Below, piece after piece: positions 1-11,300 of a stretch of 64,000 nucleotides of DNA. Positions within the stretch are counted from its first letter, which is position 1. The number at the start of each line of letters is the position of its first letter. The notes below the pieces were generated by a model. It was not told the DNA's origin, searched no databases, and worked only from the letters and a program-made list of their open reading frames with translations. A program made the translations under genes and the position numbers. Origin of the DNA: Crambe crambe (lineage: Eukaryota; Porifera; Demospongiae; Poecilosclerida; Crambeidae); assembly GCA_963924555.1 (NCBI GenBank), contig OZ004597.1:3428404-3492403 (forward strand), written 5' to 3'.

Positions 1-365
1 TGACCTTGAAAATGTAAGCCAAAGTACTCAAAAAGATATCTTTGAAGTGACACATGCATGCAAGGTCACAGGTGTGATCGTTAAGGAAATCACAGTTAGT
101 ATGCACTGAGTTATCCAGCGTGTGACTCTGAAAGTGCAAGCCAAAATGGATGTGTCATGTATACACAATAGCCTTAGATGATGGCTGTAGTAGCCACATT
201 AGTTAATTACCTGTAGCAGAACACAAAGTTGTTCAAGAAAAATAGACACGGCTATATAAGCAAGTAGGCTTGGTCAAATTGTATCATTTTATCTACAGGC
301 TTAGCTTGGGAAGAAAAGGTGGGGGTTGCAACCCCCTCAACCCCACCCCTGGATCCAGCCCTGCT
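1..365 (+). mobile_element. Dispersed repeat ending in CAGGGCTGGATCCAGGGG
   Basis: This stretch matches, in inverted orientation, the segment 27840 to about 28205. Shared blocks include the text around the Gly/Cys-like run at 322-350 and the blocks at 60-120, 160-230 and 230-300. On the minus strand the element begins with the terminus CAGGGCTGGATCCAGGGG near 365, followed by a short palindromic G-run/C-run (gggttgcaacccc). The left end lies outside the window. A second copy plus a defined terminus points to a non-autonomous DNA transposon or MITE. No coding capacity is seen. The superfamily is not certain. It abuts the GPCR start codon by only about 75 bp, so the GPCR promoter may lie within or beside it. 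Confidence 0.7.
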
Positions 366-440
366 GGTATAAATTGGTCTCTAGTTCTAGTCCCTGTCAT
401 GAGTCTGTCTTGCTAATAACTGCTAGCTGAAACAGATATC

Positions 441-1454
441 ATGAGTCGTTGTCTTGTGAATGTTAGTGACACTAATTTGTCACAGTATGCATGGATGGTT
501 GATAATCCCTTTGAAGAATCAGACTATGACTTTGTTAGCAATGGATATGCTATCTCTGTGATCATGCTTCTCTACCTTATGCTGGGACTACCATTGAATG
601 CTTTCATCATAGTTGTGATAATCAAAAAGCACCTCTACAGGCAGCCAATTGAAATCCTCCTACTGAATCTTGCCATCGCTTATTTTTTGCTCTGTGTACT
701 GATAATGCCATTAATGATTATTCCAGGCTTTACGGGAGAATACATCTTTGGTAGAAATGATCACACTCGCTGTATAATCTGCCAACTGCAAGGAGTACTG
801 TTGATGATCTTTTTCATGACCTCTATTTGCACCATTGCGGTGATGTCTGTTGATAGATTCATATACCTCAAATGTCCTTTGCGGTACAATGTTATTGCAA
901 CTCCAAAGAGAATGATTGTGGCTGTAATCATACTGTGGTTAGTGTGTATCGTATTCACCATTTCTCCTCTTTTTGGATTAAGTATGGTCAGATTTACAAG
1001 AGTATTTGCCACATGCTACTACCAATTTTCACTAGCAGTTCATGCTGTCATATGTTTAATACCTGTGCTGACACTCTTTGTCATGTACATATGGATATTA
1101 TGCATTGCAAGAAAAACCTTAGCAAGACAAAGTAAAAGATTGGATTGTGACAATGCTGATCATGAAGAAGCAAAGAAGAATCTGAGCAAGAAACGGCTTC
1201 GTCTAGTTCAAGTTTTTGGTGCCATTTTCACAGCCCACATAGTGCTGTTACTTTTTCCAGCATTAATAGCAAGTGTTGTAGTAGGAACAGGGAAGAATTC
1301 TTTTGGTGGTTTCATGATATCTTACTTACTTCTTCATTCAGGAATCGTGCTTCATCCCATACTGCAAGTGATTTTCATAGAAGAGATGAGAACTGTCTTT
1401 TTGAAGTATTTCAAAAAAGTTAATGGTGTAGCTATGACATGTTGTAAGAAGTAG
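441..1454 (+). CDS. Rhodopsin-like G-protein-coupled receptor, single exon
   Basis: A 337-residue seven-transmembrane protein in one exon. TM1 holds the LPLNA motif with the conserved Asn. TM2 reads LLNLAIAYFLL, with Tyr where most class A receptors have the sodium-site Asp. TM3 starts with a Cys and ends in DRF (usual DRY). TM4 has the conserved Trp (ILWLV). A second-loop Cys (ATCYY) can pair with the TM3 Cys. TM5 has Pro (LIPVLTLF) and TM6 has Pro (LLFPALI). TM7 has HPILQVIF instead of NPxxY. A basic third loop carries a KKRLRL motif. The extracellular N terminus has potential N-glycosylation sites (NVS, NLS). The first Met gives a full receptor. The ligand cannot be assigned. Intronless lineage-expanded GPCRs are common in non-bilaterian animals. 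A decayed relative lies at 2569-2720. Confidence 0.9.
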   Translation: MSRCLVNVSDTNLSQYAWMVDNPFEESDYDFVSNGYAISVIMLLYLMLGLPLNAFIIVVIIKKHLYRQPIEILLLNLAIAYFLLCVLIMPLMIIPGFTGEYIFGRNDHTRCIICQLQGVLLMIFFMTSICTIAVMSVDRFIYLKCPLRYNVIATPKRMIVAVIILWLVCIVFTISPLFGLSMVRFTRVFATCYYQFSLAVHAVICLIPVLTLFVMYIWILCIARKTLARQSKRLDCDNADHEEAKKNLSKKRLRLVQVFGAIFTAHIVLLLFPALIASVVVGTGKNSFGGFMISYLLLHSGIVLHPILQVIFIEEMRTVFLKYFKKVNGVAMTCCKK

Positions 1455-2568
1455 ATTCTCATCTTATGTAATGACTGTAAGTGTTGTAACAAATATTTGT
1501 AACTGTGGAGTGTATGCAGCTACTATTGTATTGTATTTAACATCGTAGGTTACGAACAGTCCAGAGTGATTTGTGCGCCCTACCTCCCTCCACTCAATCA
1601 AATTTTTGTAGTTGTTTTGAACTTTATTATTCTGGATAACTAAGCTACCATAATTACAAGATCGTATATTATATTATTATAGCCAGTTGCTTGTGGTTAA
1701 GACAACCCGCTCAGGCAGTATACTACTTTCAATCATTAAAGTTTGTGTGTTATATGAAATTTGTGCATGTGACCATGTGTTTCTGATCAGCTCGTGTCAG
1801 TTGGTTACCAGAAAAGCTTCATATTAGTAGCTAGCACAGTTGAGAGAATATGTTTGTGGAAAAGAATTACTGCAATGTCACATACTGTACTTGAGCTGAT
1901 ATGATCATGTGCAGTTCATTTCTGTGACTTTCAAGTTATTGTCAGTATGTATATTCATAATACATCATGTACCTGCAGCGCAGATAATTGACTCTATTTT
2001 CTATGGAGCCTGTAGGCTATAATGATGACAGATCCAGTTACTATCAGTTGAATAATTATAATCTTACAAAATTTCATAGTTTTGGAAGTTTCATGGTTCG
2101 ACACAACTATTTATTAATAAATACTATCAGCAAATGCCTGTCTTTTAATAGGCCTGGGAATCACTACACATGTAATGTAACATTTATTTCTTCCACCTAT
2201 ATATGTCCAGTGGGAGTGGGATAGGAAGACGAGGGGGATAATGGCTGCTGGGACGGGAAAGAACACTGGGGGGAGGGAGGGGGGGGAGGAGGGGATAAGG
2301 GCAGGGGACAATGGCTCACAATAGGGTTCTCAGCTACTTAGATACTGTTATATGCTGTTATACAATAGTTTAGTGCCAGCATTTATTATAGTCGAGAATG
2401 ATGCAATCAGGTGTGCTCTATGAATAAGCAATATAGAGGTGAGCCACCACACTGGCACCACACTCATTAAATCCATAGACAATTTTATTATGGGGTATGG
2501 TGTTAAATAGTGAGGGAGTTATGCTTCTTCTCAACCCATTTGCCAGTATTAATATTAATTTTGGCTTG
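1455..2568. other. Intergenic, no gene seen; holds a duplicated GPCR 3' flank
   Basis: No convincing coding sequence. The block at about 1797-1960 (starting ggttaccagaaaagcttcat) recurs in direct orientation at about 5570-5720 with moderate divergence. A G/A-rich stretch lies at 2211-2310. The short reading frames here lack any recognisable domain. Confidence 0.6.
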
Positions 2569-2722
2569 GGAATAGGTATAGGGTTAGCAACACATTAAGA
2601 ACCTTTGTGGCTGTAAGCATAGTGTTCATTGAATTCACCATTCCTCCACTTTGTGGATTTGGTGAAGTCAGCTTTCTTGTCATATGTTACTATGTTCCTT
2701 CACTAACATATATTTCTCTCTT
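2569..2722 (+). pseudogene. Decayed GPCR fragment (TM4 to start of TM5)
   Basis: Translation of this stretch lines up with the TM4-ECL2 part of the intact receptor. RYRV...FVAVSIVF matches RYNV...IVAVIILW, FTIPPLCGFGEVSF matches FTISPLFGLSMVRF, and ICYY matches ATCYY, including the second-loop Cys. There is no flanking transmembrane sequence, no start codon and no continuous frame across a receptor length, and the similarity stops at the satellite array. It is best read as the remnant of a tandemly duplicated receptor gene. The assignment rests on about 40 aligned codons, so it is likely but not certain. Confidence 0.65.
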
Positions 2723-2765
2723 AGAATGCTTGTAGTGATTTGTATGTATATAGTAATTCAGTAAA

Positions 2766-4800
2766 TTGTTAACTGTAGTACATACTGTTACATTGCACAC
2801 ATGTAGTTTAACTGTAGTACATACTGTTACATTGCACACATGTAGTTTAACTGTAGTACATACTGTTACATTGCATACATGTAGTTTAACTGTAGTACAT
2901 ACTGTTACATTGCACACATGTAGTTTAACTGTAGTACATACTGTTACATTGCACACATGTAGTTTAACTGTAGTACATACTGTTACATTGCACACATGTA
3001 GTTTAACTGTAGTACATACTGTTACATTGCACACATGTAGTTTAACTGTAGTACATACTGTTACATTGCACACATGTAGTTTAACTGTAGTACATACTGT
3101 TACATTGCACACATGTAGTTTAACTGTAGTACATACTGTTACATTGCACACATGTAGTTTAACTGTAGTACATACTGTTACATTGCACACATGTAGTTTA
3201 ACTGTAGTACATACTGTTACATTGCACACATGTAGTTTAACTGTAGTACATACTGTTACATTGCACACATGTAGTTTAACTGTAGTACATACTGTTACAT
3301 TGCACACATGTAGTTTAGCATGTAGTTTAACTGTAGTACATACTGTTACATTGCACACATGTAGTTTAACTGTAGTACATACTGTTACATTGCACACATG
3401 TAGTTTAACTGTAGTACATACTGTTACATTGCATACATGTAGTTTAACTGTAGTACATACTGTTACATTGCACGCATGTAGTTTAACTGTAGTACATACT
3501 GTTACATTGCACACATGTAGTTTAACTGTAGTACATACTGTTACATTGCACACATGTGGTTTAACTGTAGTACATACTGTTACATTGCACACATGTAGTT
3601 TAACTGTAGTACATACTGTTACATTGCACACATGTAGTTTAACTGTAGTACATACTGTTACATTGCATACATGTAGTTTAACTGTAGTACATACTGTTAC
3701 ATTGCACGCATGTAGTTTAACTGTAGTACATACTGTTACATTGCACACATGTAGTTTAACTGTAGTACATACTGTTACATTGCACACATGTAGTTTAACT
3801 GTAGTACATACTGTTACATTGCACACATGTAGTTTAACTGTAGTACATACTGTTACATTGCACACATGTAGTTTAACTGTAGTACATACTGTTACATTGC
3901 ACACATGTAGTTTAACTGTAGTACATACTGTTACATTGCATACATGTAGTTTAACTGTAGTACATACTGTTACATTGCACACATGTAGTTTAACTGTAGT
4001 ACATACTGTTACATTGCACACATGTAGTTTAACTGTAGTACATACTGTTACATTGCACACATGTAGTTTAGCATGTAGTTTAACTGTAGTACATACTGTT
4101 ACATTGCACACATGTAGTTTAACTGTAGTACATACTGTTACATTGCATACATGTAGTTTAACTGTAGTACATACTGTTACATTGCACGCATGTAGTTTAA
4201 CTGTAGTACATACTGTTACATTGCACACATGTAGTTTAACTGTAGTACATACTGTTACATTGCACACATGTGGTTTAACTGTAGTACATACTGTTACATT
4301 GCACACATGTAGTTTAACTGTAGTACATACTGTTACATTGCACACATGTAGTTTAACTGTAGTACATACTGTTACATTGCATACATGTAGTTTAACTGTA
4401 GTACATACTGTTACATTGCACGCATGTAGTTTAACTGTAGTACATACTGTTACATTGCACACATGTAGTTTAACTGTAGTACATACTGTTACATTGCACA
4501 CATGTGGTTTAACTGTAGTACATACTGTTACATTGCACACATGTAGTTTAACTGTAGTACATACTGTTACATTGCACACATGTAGTTTAACTGTAGTACA
4601 TACTGTTACATTGCACACATGTGGTTTAACTGTAGTACATACTGTTACATTGCATACATGTAGTTTAACTGTAGTACATACTGTTACATTGCACACATGT
4701 AGTTTAACTGTAGTACATACTGTTACATTGCACACATGTAGTTTAACTGTAGTACATACTGTTACATTGCACACATGTAGTTTAACTGTAGTTTAACTGT
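2766..4800. repeat. 39-bp tandem satellite array, about 52 copies
   Basis: The monomer reads gtttaactgtagtacatact followed by gttacattgcacacatgta, 39 bp. Because 39 is a multiple of three and no stop arises, both strands show long artificial open frames of almost 700 codons (13-residue repeat). Variants are limited to a few sites (cacaca, cataca or cacgca, and tagt or tggt). Two identical 12-bp interruptions (tagtttagca context) at 3311 and 4064 are 753 bp apart, which equals 19 monomers plus the 12 bp, so a block of about 19 monomers was itself duplicated. A decayed monomer with its flank recurs at 5143-5200. Confidence 0.97.
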
Positions 4801-4813
4801 TACATTACACTGT

Positions 4814-5137
4814 CAGGGTTTCATCTACTGGGGGGTGCAGGGGGGAAGCTTCCCCCCAAAGTAATTCATGAAAAATATTAGTTACAATTAGCAGCCATAC
4901 ATGTTATATCATTAGTTTTAGAGTTTTTCTCTCCTTCCAATACTGAGTACAATCTAAATCTTCTGAATTCAGTTTCTTCACCAAGTCTGTACACATTATT
5001 CTTAGCTGCCATTAACCAATATCCCCCCAAAGTAGTACAGAATAAATTAATAACATGCAGTACCTACAAAAGTGAGCATGGTCAAGGATTCCAAGGAGCT
5101 CTTCCCCCCCAAATAAAAAATCCTATATGAAACCCTG
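4814..5137. mobile_element. MITE with CAGGGTTTCAT termini and 5-bp target duplication
   Basis: The element starts CAGGGTTTCATCTA and ends TATATGAAACCCTG, an inverted terminal repeat, and is flanked on both sides by ACTGT (4809-4813 and 5138-5142), a 5-bp target-site duplication. Poly-G/poly-C blocks (ggggggaagcttcccccc) sit just inside the ends. It is 324 bp with no coding capacity. It is inserted at the right margin of the satellite: satellite-like sequence resumes just after it. Termini and duplication length resemble hAT-like elements with 5-bp duplications; the class is an inference. Confidence 0.85.
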
Positions 5138-5142
5138 ACTGT

Positions 5143-6190
5143 AGTGATTTGCATGTAGTAATAATTGTTAACTGTATGTACATACTGTTACATTGCACTG
5201 TGTAGTGATTAATACAATAAGGGAAAAACATCTTGTTTCCTTACTTTTTTGAGCAGACATCTTTTTTCAATTCACGAAATGTTTTTTTCCCTTACTTGTT
5301 CCTGGTCTTTTTTCCCTCTCTCTTATGGTTTTAGCCAGGCCCGTACACAGGGGGGGGGGGGTATATAGTGGATGGGGATTTAAATATGTCGGCAAAAATT
5401 CAATATGAGCACAGAATCACCATGTCACACATTCATCTAGTATTACATGTTCTTTGAAGAACACTCTATTCTTGCTACTGTCGAAGCAGTTCTATAAAGT
5501 TTCTTCATCTTCTCAATCAGAATGCAAAGCACACGCACACAATGACATGATCTGACGTGCGGTGACACATGGTTACCAGAAAAGCTTCATAGATAGCTAG
5601 CGCAGTTAAGAGAACATGTTCGTGGAAAAAAAGTACTGCAACATCACATATTTGAGCATCTGCAGTTCCACCTTTCAGGTTCTTGTCAATATGTACACAT
5701 AATAATACATGACCAGGCTCTACTTTCTGATATAATCATCTCACTATCATTATGTGTCCAGATTTAATAGTCTTTGGAGTGACTGAGTGAAGATTTAATT
5801 AATGTCATATGCTGCATGGGTAGATTCCAACCACTACTAAAAGTATAGCCATTAATTATTATTATTATATGTACAATTTCCTGTTACCAGATTACCTTGT
5901 CTGTGATGAAAGTTAACTCCCATGAAGTTCTGAACTGCATCTGATTTAGTACAGCCATCCAACACCAGTTGCTTAAGTACCTCACTGCTGCCAAAGCTGA
6001 GAGCTAGAGATCAGAGTTCACAACTCAGTATGTGAATAAGCCACATACATAACACTAGCCATTATGAGTGCACATCATAGTGTGACAATCTGCCAATCCC
6101 AGGAAGAACCTTTAAATAACAAGTCATTCTCAAATGCTTTATTGTCATGATTGACTGTGTTATTAATTTGAGCATATTATAGAGACTACT
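5143..6190. other. Intergenic: satellite remnant, hairpin-element copy, duplicated flank
   Basis: About 5143-5200 is a diverged satellite monomer with its unit-flanking sequence. About 5219-5337 is a collapsed copy of the palindromic element at 40311-40630 (shared blocks ccttacttttttgagcag and cttgttcctggtctttttt). A poly-G run follows at 5350. About 5570-5720 is the second copy of the receptor 3' flank. A possible minus-strand exon (about 6010 down to 5904, ending in a GTAATC donor) is open but has no recognised similarity. It could be a downstream exon of the dynein gene. Confidence 0.5.
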
Positions 6191-6197
6191 AGGAGTT

Positions 6198-7259
6198 TTA
6201 TGGAGAGCCAAGCTGGCCAAAATTAATGTTATACATTACTATTGATTTCTCCCCTGGATTGTTGTGTTTATACCTACCTCTACTCTGTAAAAAGTGCTTG
6301 CTAACAGTTGTTTTTCCACAACCATGGGGTCCAACTAGCAACGTGTGTCTCCTTGCCACCAGTGCCAATTCCAAAAGGACTTCCACACGGATCTGTTTAT
6401 AGTGTAACAATGGTCAGGTCATCAGAGAATAGAGTAGTAAAAGAGTACAAATGAGGTCACAATGGGGTCATAATAGGGTATTCACAGTAGCTAGCTAGTA
6501 ATTTTGCTGAATTGAAAAAAAAAAAAAACTGAGCAAAAACAAATGAGTAGCTATGGATGTCTCACAATGTGGTATTGGAACTCAATGTTTGTATGATACA
6601 ATTGTACACTTTGATTCGTTACTTAAAGGGACATACTCTCTCTCTCTCTCTAATAACAGAATCTGTCTAATCTGACAACTCACAGTTTCTACAGTGTCCA
6701 CAAACACAGAGCCAAACATGTCGACTTGAAGTTCAGGATCCAAAGGAATTCTGAGAGTGGCATAAAAATATTAATATGAGCTTCATCTAATGAGAATATA
6801 TAGCATAAAGGGTTCAAAGGTTCATAACTTCTCACTACTAATTAAAGGAGTCTCCTCACTTCAACGTTCACCTTGGGGGCATTCAATTAAATTATAGGCC
6901 TATTAATAAGGGGTCCAAGGGGCAACTAATAAGGGGTCTATTATAGAAGACCCACTAACAAGGCATGACTATGATGGCTTTTCAAACTTATCTGCTATCA
7001 TACACACTTGGACTGCCACACGTCCCACTCTCCTGACTCATCAACGTAGTAATCAAACACAGAGTATTGTGAATCATCATCAGGAAGACTATTGGTGAGT
7101 GTCTTGAGCAGCTGACTAAACCTCATCTGCTCCTTTTCTCCAACCAGAATCCCACCATAGCTCCAGATGACTCCAAACAGAAGCAGGCGCTCGATATGGA
7201 TCTCACTAAACACTTCAGCAGTCTCATTATAGTTCTGAGTGATTATAGGAGAGATATAA

Positions 7260-7329
<70 letters not shown>

Positions 7330-7360
7330 GTAGGCAGACAGGCAGACAGACAGTCAAACT

Positions 7361-7400
<40 letters not shown>

Positions 7401-8320
7401 TCCCAAAAAGCAACTAAGTTAAACATAGACTTACATTGAGAAGTGTGGAGAGGTAAGCCAAACATGTTTCGATGAGACCAACTTCACTGTACATCTTTGT
7501 TTGCCTAAAAATAACAACATCAGCAGCAACAGATTATGGGTAAATAAAGGGTCTACATAAAGCATGCATACCCTAACTTGTGCATGACAAACTCCACGAC
7601 ACTATCCATGATTTGCTCAAAGTACTTCAGCAAACACTTAGCCTCTCGGGGATTTCTGCCGGCCAGCCATGCCTGCACTACAGGTCTCCAGCCCAACACA
7701 TTGGCATCAAAGTACACAATACCCTGTGTAATGAAACACTCACATAACTATACCTGTATACAATTTTTGTGGTTGGGGGGGGGGGATTTTCGTAAAAGAA
7801 AATTATTATGGTAAACATTTTCTTCCAATAAAAAATTTGCACTTTTTAATTGAGGGTTTATATATTATTTACCGTATTCAGGACACTGCTTGGAGATGCC
7901 TGGTCCAAATCCCCAGTTTCAAAAATCAGTTTCAGGCTGGAGTCATTCATCAAAAGATGTTCTCCATTGCTCAAGGTGAGAGTTCTACCCTTTCCAAGTA
8001 GTTCTGGTATGTACTGTACCCAGGATGTGTCCATTGGGCCATCCATACACAACCACATCACAGATTGGGTGGCCTGGGAAGTTAGAATAATTGCAAGTCA
8101 TCTAGTGCTCAAGAAGCTTGGTGCATATGGTTTAACATCCTAGTCATGGAAGGAGAAGTGTGTATGTGTGTGGGGGACAGGGAGGGGAAGGAGTGGAACT
8201 TGGTGGGGGAAGGGAGGGGTGACAAAGGGAGAAGTGGGTCCTTTCATATTGGTACTTCCAGCAAACATTAGAGCTTGGGAAGAGGAGAAAGGGTTCCTTC
8301 ATAATTATTTGGTAGGGTTC

Positions 8321-8355
<35 letters not shown>

Positions 8356-11300
8356 AGGAGGGAATAAGTAAGAGAAAGAGATACTTAGTGCATAAGAGAA
8401 ATATCACACTATGTAAGACAGAATGATACTATGACATGGCAACACACACCTTGTGTGCTTTCCTGAAAATGCTAGTGAAGATTCCATCTTCCCAGTCACC
8501 AGTGTTCAGATTGACACAACCAAAGACATCAGAGATGTCATCCATTGCTTTAGGGAACAGTCTCATCAATTTGATGGTAGCTGAGTTATCTGGATTTGCA
8601 TTCAGTGCTGAGATGACAGTGTTTAGTGCAGCTGTCTTTCCAGTAGCAGGTCGGCCAGCAATAATTACAGCTGTCATGGTGATATAATCAATGTGATGAA
8701 ACATGAAAAAGAAGAAAAAATTTTCACCACTCCATCTAAACCTTCATAATATGATCCGCACAGTTCCCATCAAACACTAAAACTGTGCCACAACCAGTGA
8801 CTGAGCTGTGATCTTAAAATAACAACAAATAAACAAACCAACAAAAAAAAAAAACAACCGAATCTGCTACCCCCAAAAATAGATCGAAGAGAGTCAACAC
8901 AATAGTAAGTTCAGTAGTCAATTCAGTTTTAATTAAAATCACCAGGGACTGAATTTCCTATGCAGGAGTTTCTTGTACTCACCATGCTTTAGGTGTGTCA
9001 TGGCAAAGAGATGTTCCACCTTGGAGAGCCATGGCTTAGAAGGAACCAGACCAGCCTTGCTTGCTTCTTCCTTGAGCTGCTCTGAGATGTTTTGATGAGA
9101 TGTGATGGTAAGAGATGGGTTTTTGTACACCATGTTGAATCCAGCAGGTGATATTAGATGTTGGATTTGGATATTAGGCATTTCTGGACTCCCTGCAAAT
9201 ACTCTCTTCACTACTGTTGTGAAGAGATTCAGCTCCTATCAAATCAACAGCAATAATAAATGTTATTATAATGATAATAACAGCAGCACCAACAATAATA
9301 ATAACAACAATAGCAACAACAAAAACAAACAAACAATGTAGCTAATGCAACACAATAACAGCAGCAACAATAATGATAATAATAACAGCAGCAGCAACAA
9401 GAATAACAGCAAAGAAAAATTTTGATGGGTTCAGGATAGCTAGCTACCATGTCTATGCTTGTGTGGTTTTCCATGGCCCAGTCACCCCAAACATGAAGGT
9501 AGAAGCATACTTTGTTGTTGTTGTTGTTGTTATTGTTGTTGTTGCTATTGTTATCAATGTACAGTAGTTACCTGGCTTGGAAGTCTAGCTCCAATGATTT
9601 TCAGTACCAGCTGTGCTATGAATGCATGCTCCTTCATGACAGGAGGTGGCAGGGGTTGTCCAGCTGCAGGACTCATAAAAACACTGAGAGTTGAGCCTTT
9701 GCTTCCTTTCCCTTTGGGCTCGTGTGCAGGAGAGGGGCCACTGCTGGTGCTGAGGAGACGGTTCTCATGGAAGAGTGAGGATGAGCGGTGTTCAAGACGG
9801 TTCTTGGCTGTCTGGCTTGCTGTAGCTCCTTTTGACAAGGTTATCAAGTGATTGGCCACTTTTAGGATGTGGCAGATGCTGGGTGTGCTCAAATTGGCTT
9901 GAGGGCAGTTGGTAGAGCTAAAAATGTGGTGGATAAATCTTAATGATCAGCTAATTGTGGAGGAAATTTGTGGCTTTGCAAAAGCTACAAATGTTCCCTT
10001 AAAAATAATCATAGCTGAAATTGAGGTCAGAATTGTTGAATTGTTGTTTGTGGGGATGGTTATCTGTAGTTAACAATCTTACAGCTGCTCTCTGGCCATC
10101 CTTCGCAGTGTGATGAGCTTATTGGCAAGTGCTTTTGGAGCTTTCAACCCCAGAGAAGTGGCATATGCACGTACCACTACAGTGGAGTCAGGCAGGGGGA
10201 AAGAGAAGGTTCGGATGAGGGGAAGAATGGAAGGAGGTGGAGTCCATTGGGGAGAGGATGGGATGGAAGTGTAGGTAAGGAATAAAGCCAGTCCAGGCTG
10301 AAGGGTTACCTACGTACATGCATGTGGATTATAAAATTCCCTCTAGTCCTTCTACAGTGAGTCATGGGTGGGTTAAAGATCAAGGTTCCCCCCCATGCAA
10401 GCACATAATTGTCTTTGCTGCTTAATTAAGCAAGCATGATTCACTGGCTATATACCCCACCTCTGGAAGATGAAGAGTCTAGACTTACTTCAAGTATGTA
10501 TGCTCACTTGTTGCAAATTTCATGCCTTTTTGTGGCAGATAACTCATGTTACGTAACTTAAACTCTTACCTCATTTGTTGATGGAAAAGTGCAGGAGGCC
10601 TTCTTAGACTGCAAGGTAGTGCTAATAATGTGCATCATTTGAGATAACACAGAGAAGGAGGAGGTGGGTAAGTGATCCACGTCAGAGAAGCAAGCCCAGC
10701 TGCCTTCCTGGACAAGGCCTTCAAATACTCTGAGGAGAGGAGCCCCGCTCATGAGGGGTGAACAGTGCAATGTTAGTACATTTCTTCCACTAATCTGACC
10801 TATGCCCTGCGATAATGAAATGATGATAGAACAGAATGTTTTGTATGTAGTTCCTTGCTAGAGAGGGGTTCTGTTCAAACATTAGGTATTTTTACCTTAA
10901 TGAGTCGCACTTTTCCAGAACCTGTTGGTCCAGTTACAAAGCTTGCAAGATGACGAGAATGGGACTGCAAGTAAACATGTAAAGCAAAACCTTCGATAAA
11001 AGACAGTGCACAAATGGAAAGATGACTGAAATGGAGTGAGTGCTTGTTGGCTGAGGCATTTTAAAGTGACACTCCCCCCACGATTCCCTAGTAGACTCAA
11101 GAGAGGATAATCTCTCCATGGTCCAGTGCACATTATAATAATTATGTCTTCTTACCTGTGTGAATGCTATGATATAGTTGTTGGCTCTTGATGTGAAAAC
11201 AGGTATGCTGGCACATCCAAGGTACTCGAAACCATACTCAATCTGGTTGTCCAGACATTGCAGAACAACTGTATTTTCAGGACGAATTTCCTCTTCTTTG

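Noticed and set aside
761..1135. Other-frame open frames inside the GPCR
   Set aside because: Shadows of the receptor coding sequence without domain similarity.
2690..4796. Two overlapping open frames of nearly 700 codons on opposite strands
   Set aside because: They are translations of the 39-bp satellite; the period divisible by three keeps both strands open. No domain, no non-repeat coding sequence.
2766..4800. CRISPR-like regular array
   Set aside because: Units are head-to-tail with no unique spacers, and the genome is animal.
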